Shown here one piece after another: positions 6,235 to 9,650 of a DNA stretch of 9,650 nucleotides (position 1 is its first letter; each line of letters opens with the position of its first letter). The stretch comes from Nitrososphaera sp. (GTDB lineage: Archaea > Thermoproteota > Nitrososphaeria > Nitrososphaerales > Nitrososphaeraceae): positions 1-9,650 of the forward strand of contig JAICPK010000028.1 in the NCBI GenBank assembly GCA_025929855.1. The letters are read 5' to 3'. A program made the position numbers and the translations under genes. Under the pieces are notes generated by a model. That model did no database searches and had not been told where the DNA came from. It saw only the letters and a program-made list of their open reading frames with translations.

Positions 6235-7865
6235 AGGCTCATTGACTTTGCAAGTAAAATTGCCCGCTGCGAGTCGTCCTGGTGTATCTGATTGTTATTG
6301 TATTTGTTGCTAAAGTAAATTAGGTCTATCATTTTACACCTATCGATGTTGACTAATAAACTTCTTTTTGTACCACTCGTAGTATTGGCATTAGTCAATA
6401 TAATTAGTCTATCCACGAGGCTTGTCGACTTTAGTGTATTTGATATCTGCTCAAAACTCTTAGTATGGTCTTTGTTAATAACGACTGCCACAGCGACTTT
6501 GGTGCCGTATAAATCACTGTAAGTTACATCGATTCCATTGCCCTCACCATTGGCCGCATGGGGTCTTGCCACCACCCCTACTTGGTGCGCATAGTTAACG
6601 AGATCCTTGACTGCGTTTCTGATGCAAGATTCCAGTGTCTGAATATCATTGCAATTGCGCCTAATTTTGATAAAATCCGAAATTGGCACATACATCAGGC
6701 TACCCCTTATGCGAAGGCCAGGGTACACATTCTTTATAGTCTCGTCTATAGATTGTTCGTCTATATGACCAAGGCTGCGTTTTGCTGCGTTCTCAGTAGC
6801 ATGGTACATTATGTTGAGCATAGAGCGCACGTTGCGGAAATCTGGGAACTCGTCGTAGATGACCCTGATTTTTGCAGCCAGGTCACGTTCATCTTCTTCA
6901 GTAAGGCTCTTGCTTACGTCATGATGCCTGACATATTCAAGCACGATGTCTATTATCTCCTCAAGTGTATTAGAGCCAGCAATGTCTATTTTGTAATTGG
7001 CCTTTTCCAACCTGTCGAAAACTGAGATTGATGTCCTGCGTATCTCATCATATGATGCTGGCGTGAATATAAGCATGAGCACTGTTGCCGGTAGATGTGC
7101 ATTAATTATGGCCTTGATGAGTTCGACTGACTCTTTATCAGAGTCAAATTCGTCTATCTGGATCAGCGTTATCTTATGCAAGAACTTCAGGTTCAGTCTG
7201 GAGAGAGCTGTCAAGCTTGCTATAATGTCTTCAAGGCTTGCGACATTCTGTGCATCGGCCTTGAAATTGCCTTCAATTACAAGTTTTAATATTGTGATTT
7301 CTATCGATGAGAATTCCTTGGAAAGAGTGTCATCAATTGCAGCATAGTTGGGCACAATTTCACATCGCAAGAGCTCAGCAGCCTTGTCTGCCAAACTCTT
7401 GCCTTTTATGAAGTCAATGAAACTATAATTAAAAATCCTTTTTGCACTTGGCGCATTCCGTTCAGCTCTCTGGAGTAAGTAATCAATAACAGTCTTTCTC
7501 AATGTTGCGACATACTCATCTGTAAATCCTCCAAGCATCGCGCCATAGATACTATGCATGCTGCGGGGTGATATCTGTGATAGGTCGATGTACGAGACAA
7601 TCGCACTGTCTGACACTTCCTTGACCCCCTTGGTGTGTAGAGCCAGGTGCGTTTTGCCAGAGCCAACATCTTGTATCATAGTAACAAGTCTAAAATCCTT
7701 GTCTATAGCAGTCCTAACACCTATCTTAGAACAAAGATCTGAAATGCATGACACCATCGCAGCTTTGGCCTCTTTGTGCCTCTTGCCGCCCAAAATCAAG
7801 GCATCACTAAGCGTCGGAGTAGGGCTGCTAGGATATGGATTGCGATCTAATTTATAGGGATACAA
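6228..7865 (-). CDS. P-loop ATPase (AAA+/STAND-like) with C-terminal nuclease-fold-like region
   Basis: The 545-residue protein begins YPYKLDRNPYPSSPTPT, then LGGKRHKEAK. A P-loop QDVGSGKTHLALH has Lys71 and Thr72, but Gln65 stands where the first Gly of GxxxxGKT is expected. Walker B is ITLIQIDEFD with Asp238 and Glu239, and FTPASYDEIRR follows where a sensor-1 region and basic residues would be. The C-terminal part (about 400-525) has a helix then strands GIDVTYSDL, TKVAVAVVI and DRLIILTNA, an order resembling the PD-(D/E)XK nuclease fold, but without the acid of the ExK motif. The start is TTG; no ATG occurs before Met37, which would remove the conserved-looking N-terminus. GAGGTG at 7876-7881 gives a ribosome site 10 bases upstream. 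The stop of the winged-helix gene lies one codon before, in the same frame. An ATP-driven DNA-linked role is inferred; the exact family is not identified. Confidence 0.82.
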   Translation of the reverse strand: MYPYKLDRNPYPSSPTPTLSDALILGGKRHKEAKAAMVSCISDLCSKIGVRTAIDKDFRLVTMIQDVGSGKTHLALHTKGVKEVSDSAIVSYIDLSQISPRSMHSIYGAMLGGFTDEYVATLRKTVIDYLLQRAERNAPSAKRIFNYSFIDFIKGKSLADKAAELLRCEIVPNYAAIDDTLSKEFSSIEITILKLVIEGNFKADAQNVASLEDIIASLTALSRLNLKFLHKITLIQIDEFDSDKESVELIKAIINAHLPATVLMLIFTPASYDEIRRTSISVFDRLEKANYKIDIAGSNTLEEIIDIVLEYVRHHDVSKSLTEEDERDLAAKIRVIYDEFPDFRNVRSMLNIMYHATENAAKRSLGHIDEQSIDETIKNVYPGLRIRGSLMYVPISDFIKIRRNCNDIQTLESCIRNAVKDLVNYAHQVGVVARPHAANGEGNGIDVTYSDLYGTKVAVAVVINKDHTKSFEQISNTLKSTSLVDRLIILTNANTTSGTKRSLLVNIDRCKMIDLIYFSNKYNNNQIHQDDSQRAILLAKSMSLC

Positions 7866-7868
7866 CTG

Positions 7869-8540
7869 TCAGATACACCTCACAAACCCATGCAATAGCC
7901 CTCTGACCATCACGCCTTCCTGACCGCCGGTAGAAAGCTCATACTTATCTTGATGCATACTAGTCAACTCGCGTACAAGCCGATAGAACTCGTCTGAAGA
8001 AATATTGCAGCTGTCACAGATCTTGTTGCGTATATTAGCCAACTCAATCCATCCTATTGAGGATCCTGAGTTGGTCAACGCGATATCAAATTCTTCTTTA
8101 AAATCATGAACGCTCATCGTCCCCATTTGTACCCCAGTTACAGGAACTTCACGCGTGAGCATCTGTTGTTGTGCGAGCCATGAGTGCGGGTCATTTTTCA
8201 TTTCTAATACAACACTTGCAAGGTTTGAAATGTTGTTTGCAAGTGTTTCAAGAGTGCGCAACAGATCTTTACTTGATGTGCTGACCGACTCGTTAATCGT
8301 TTTGATCATCTCATAAGTCAGCTTGAACTTGGGGTCTGAGTTAAGGAGGCTCTGGATATAGTGACTTTTGTGGAAGCAAAAGTATGCATTGGGTCGCTTG
8401 TCTATAAAAATATCACCCTTGGTTATCAGATTTTCCAGCGGAGTATCAATGTCTCCGAATTCTCTTCGCAGATCGGTCTTCTTTATCCCGGCCGACCCAA
8501 AAGAGAGGATCCTGTTTACAATTTTTTCCTCTACCGACAT
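7869..8540 (-). CDS. Winged-helix protein paired with the ATPase, 223 residues
   Basis: The N-terminal 60 residues look like a winged helix: helix EEKIVNRILSF, helix KKTDLRREFG, recognition-like helix TPLENLITKGD and a wing IFIDKRPNAYFCF. A middle helical stretch (about 75-115, LLRTLETLANNISNLASVVL) could form a coiled coil. The C-terminal 80 residues look like a second winged helix (SIGWIELANIRNKI, SSDEFYRLVRELTSM) ending in YELSTGGQEGVMVRG and GFVRCI, a beta-hairpin wing. The ATG is well placed 26 bases after a strong TATA centre, so the message is probably leaderless. It is the first gene of a two-gene unit with the ATPase, and its end contains the ATPase ribosome site. It probably supplies DNA or partner binding to the ATPase; this is inference from pairing and fold. 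Confidence 0.8.
   Translation of the reverse strand: MSVEEKIVNRILSFGSAGIKKTDLRREFGDIDTPLENLITKGDIFIDKRPNAYFCFHKSHYIQSLLNSDPKFKLTYEMIKTINESVSTSSKDLLRTLETLANNISNLASVVLEMKNDPHSWLAQQQMLTREVPVTGVQMGTMSVHDFKEEFDIALTNSGSSIGWIELANIRNKICDSCNISSDEFYRLVRELTSMHQDKYELSTGGQEGVMVRGLLHGFVRCI
7876..7881 (-). promoter_or_regulatory. Shine-Dalgarno that sets the TTG start of the ATPase
   Basis: GAGGTG on the - strand matches the archaeal anti-Shine-Dalgarno core and ends 10 bases before the TTG at 7865. It lies inside the last codons of the winged-helix gene. It supports separate initiation of the ATPase rather than read-through of the TGA between the two genes. Confidence 0.55.
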
Positions 8541-8548
8541 GAGGTAGA
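8530..8548. promoter_or_regulatory. Inverted repeat over the start codon of the winged-helix gene
   Basis: TCTACC (8530-8535) and GGTAGA (8543-8548) are perfect six-base inverted arms around a seven-base centre holding the ATG. With the transcript start predicted at about 8539, the site would cover the initiation point and could act as an operator, perhaps for the winged-helix product itself. Could also be chance; no second copy was seen. Confidence 0.35.
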
Positions 8549-8560
8549 AGCTCTAAATTG

Positions 8561-8570
8561 TGTTATAAAT
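8561..8570 (-). promoter_or_regulatory. TATA box of the winged-helix/ATPase module
   Basis: ATTTATAACA on the - strand is centred 26 bases upstream of the ATG at 8540, nearly ideal for a leaderless archaeal transcript starting at the start codon. GGG precedes it on the - strand. Confidence 0.6.
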
Positions 8571-8634
8571 CCCAATGTAACGATTAAACGCAAATTTAGT
8601 AAAGAAATTTATACACAATTTGATAATCGAAAGG

Positions 8635-8642
8635 ATTAATAC
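8635..8642 (+). promoter_or_regulatory. Possible TATA box for the C/D box RNA
   Basis: ATTAATAC, preceded by a purine-rich CGAAAGG that could act as a BRE, is centred about 27 bases before 8665, where the guide RNA terminal stem begins. A second AT-rich candidate near 8606-8613 (TTTATACA) would start a transcript about 30 bases earlier. Confidence 0.35.
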
Positions 8643-8663
8643 TAGTTTATGTAACTCCCTCAC

Positions 8664-8717
8664 GGGATGATGATAATTCTATCTGCATTATGATGAAAGC
8701 ACTAGGGTATCTGACCT
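8664..8717 (+). ncRNA. Candidate C/D box guide sRNA
   Basis: The boxes are in the canonical archaeal order. C is ATGATGA at 8667-8673, D' is a weak CTGC at 8683-8686, C' is ATGATGA at 8690-8696 and D is CTGA at 8711-8714. Both C boxes match RUGAUGA fully. The D'-C' spacer is three bases, typical for archaea. The guide regions are 9 bases (8674-8682) and 14 bases (8697-8710). GGG (8664-8666) can pair with CCT (8715-8717) as a short terminal stem. Such RNAs work with fibrillarin, Nop5 and L7Ae to direct 2'-O-methylation of rRNA or tRNA. Immediately before the D box, GGGTAT is complementary to ATACCC of the universally conserved 16S rRNA 790-loop region, which would place methylation near E. coli C796; this target is speculative. 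It sits in a short intergenic gap, ending at the convergent glycosyltransferase stop. Confidence 0.6.
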
Positions 8718-9650
8718 TAAACTGTCTTGTACTGGATTGTTGCTGTTGTTGTTCTGATCTTTCTCAGGGCCGCAAATATGGCTATTATGGCAGTTACCCA
8801 CAAGCCTGCTAATATAATATTGCTTAGACTGATGTATGTGTAGGGTATTACCTCTAGAAGGTTTGTCCTGATGGTTCCAGCTGACATATGCATATCTCTT
8901 ATTGCTATACTATAGCTGTCGCTGAGGGGATCCATTGCTGAGGCGATATTCGCTCGTACCACCATGCTATCAAGATTGGCTTGAATCAGGGCAAAGTCAG
9001 TCTTAGAGGTTGGAAAGAGCCAGACAGGGTTCCCATCTGCTGGTATCAATTTTTGCGTCATCTTGATGTATTCTGCTAACTGCTCTGGCGTCTGGGCAGT
9101 CTCTGCACGTGCAACGAACCCAATGGCCTTGTCAAGGAGGTACATTGTGTTCTGATAGCCAAAATATGCAATGCTTGCACCCATCGTCAGAAACGCAAGC
9201 ATCCCTGCAAGCACCAGCTTCTGATTCAAGGTTCTTGTGGTCCTCTTGCCAGCACCACTGTTCGCAGCACCCCCTGCAGAAGCAATTATACTCGCAGATC
9301 CGACATCAGCAGTGCCCCCACCTCTGGTTATCGTAGGTGTATGGTCTCGGCCTGCGGTTTGCTTTTTCTTCCTGAAAGATGAGTGCACAATGCTAAGAAA
9401 CGCGACATAAATGAGTCCGATTGTTGGGATTGCTATCATAGGAGCGTACAGCGAATTTCCTGTAAATATTGAAATGAAAACCGCCATGCATCCGTAAATC
9501 GCAAAGAATATTTCCAAAAGTGTGGTCTTAGTGAAGGGCAGCACGTACTCTTTATTTTTCCAGTTGTCGTTGTTGTTGACTATTCCAAATTTGGGAGTAC
9601 GTAGGAACTCGTTCTTTCTGCCAAAAACTGCATCAAACACTGCGACAGTA
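8717..9650 (-). CDS. C-terminal part of a membrane glycosyltransferase (family 2-like), 5' end outside window
   Basis: The frame is open to the window edge, so the GTG at 9640 is internal. The first visible residues, TVAVFDAVFGRKNEFLRTPKFG, match the segment after the catalytic domain of processive membrane family 2 glycosyltransferases (cellulose-synthase-like), which commonly carry GRKxEFxRTPK. Two transmembrane helices follow (about residues 43-64 and 67-90). A basic, Gly/Ala/Thr-rich linker (about 93-143) then precedes a third helix (LVLAGMLAFLTMGASIAYFG). About 100 residues follow that look helical and lie between membrane segments, including GNPVWLFPTSKTDFALIQ, then a fourth helix (NIILAGLWVTAIIAIFAAL) and a basic tail. 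This extra helix-loop-helix module is not part of the usual enzyme and looks like a fusion. The catalytic motifs lie outside the window, so the donor and product are unknown. Confidence 0.72.
   Translation of the reverse strand, partial: TVAVFDAVFGRKNEFLRTPKFGIVNNNDNWKNKEYVLPFTKTTLLEIFFAIYGCMAVFISIFTGNSLYAPMIAIPTIGLIYVAFLSIVHSSFRKKKQTAGRDHTPTITRGGGTADVGSASIIASAGGAANSGAGKRTTRTLNQKLVLAGMLAFLTMGASIAYFGYQNTMYLLDKAIGFVARAETAQTPEQLAEYIKMTQKLIPADGNPVWLFPTSKTDFALIQANLDSMVVRANIASAMDPLSDSYSIAIRDMHMSAGTIRTNLLEVIPYTYISLSNIILAGLWVTAIIAIFAALRKIRTTTATIQYKTV

Noticed and set aside
6558..7025. Long open frame of about 155 codons on the + strand
   Set aside because: It lies entirely opposite the ATPase gene, has a Cys/His/Tyr-rich composition unlike a real protein, and shows no promoter. 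It is a shadow of the ATPase codons.
8485..8494. ATCCCGGCCG, identical to 10 bases of the tRNA-Gly 3' part (4297-4306), considered as an attachment-site repeat bounding an integrated element
   Set aside because: Only ten bases match, the match stops before the tRNA end, it lies inside the winged-helix coding region, and no integrase is present. Chance is likely.
8581..8629. CGATTA/TAATCG inverted repeat with a 37-base spacer
   Set aside because: Six-base arms this far apart in AT-rich DNA are expected by chance.

Overview
The window reads as an ammonia-oxidising-type thaumarchaeote (Nitrososphaeria, probably a soil lineage). The evidence is an archaeal Spt5 next to an archaeal tetrapyrrole cluster (Met8-like, HemA, HemB), AT-rich TATA boxes about 25-30 nt upstream of start codons (leaderless style), a tRNA without encoded CCA, and an apparent C/D box guide RNA. 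The lineage is an inference from gene style; no database was searched.

Left third (1-3516, + strand): the end of spt5, then three tightly packed genes. They are a Met8-type precorrin-2 dehydrogenase, glutamyl-tRNA reductase (hemA) and porphobilinogen synthase (hemB), joined by 4 nt and 32 nt overlaps. HemA makes glutamate-1-semialdehyde, HemB condenses ALA to porphobilinogen, and the Met8-like enzyme acts later, turning precorrin-2 into sirohydrochlorin for siroheme and cobalamin. An unrecognised 206-residue protein (3573-4193) follows with its own promoter, then tRNA-Gly(GCC) at 4237-4311.

Middle (4293-5855, - strand): a run of small, mostly unrecognised genes. These are a 73-residue charged helical protein whose 3' end runs into the tRNA gene, a tiny one-helix membrane protein just upstream of it, a 61-residue zinc-ribbon-like protein, a 144-residue protein, a 72-residue CxxC/CxxH protein, and a 55-residue protein. 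The last shares no obvious operon with the others. About 250 bases (5856-6108) hold no convincing gene.

Right third (6109-9650): a two-gene module on the - strand pairs a 223-residue protein with winged-helix-like ends with a 545-residue P-loop ATPase. The two sit in one reading frame separated only by TGA and one codon. The ATPase apparently starts at TTG, with a Shine-Dalgarno-like GAGGTG inside the end of the upstream gene. The module has a well-placed TATA box and an inverted repeat over its start codon. A possible 41-residue CxxC/CxxC frame overlaps the ATPase stop. Between this module and a truncated membrane glycosyltransferase C-terminus (8717-9650) lies a + strand C/D box sRNA candidate with two perfect C boxes. 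The ATPase/winged-helix pair and the guide RNA are the strongest candidates for undescribed biology.
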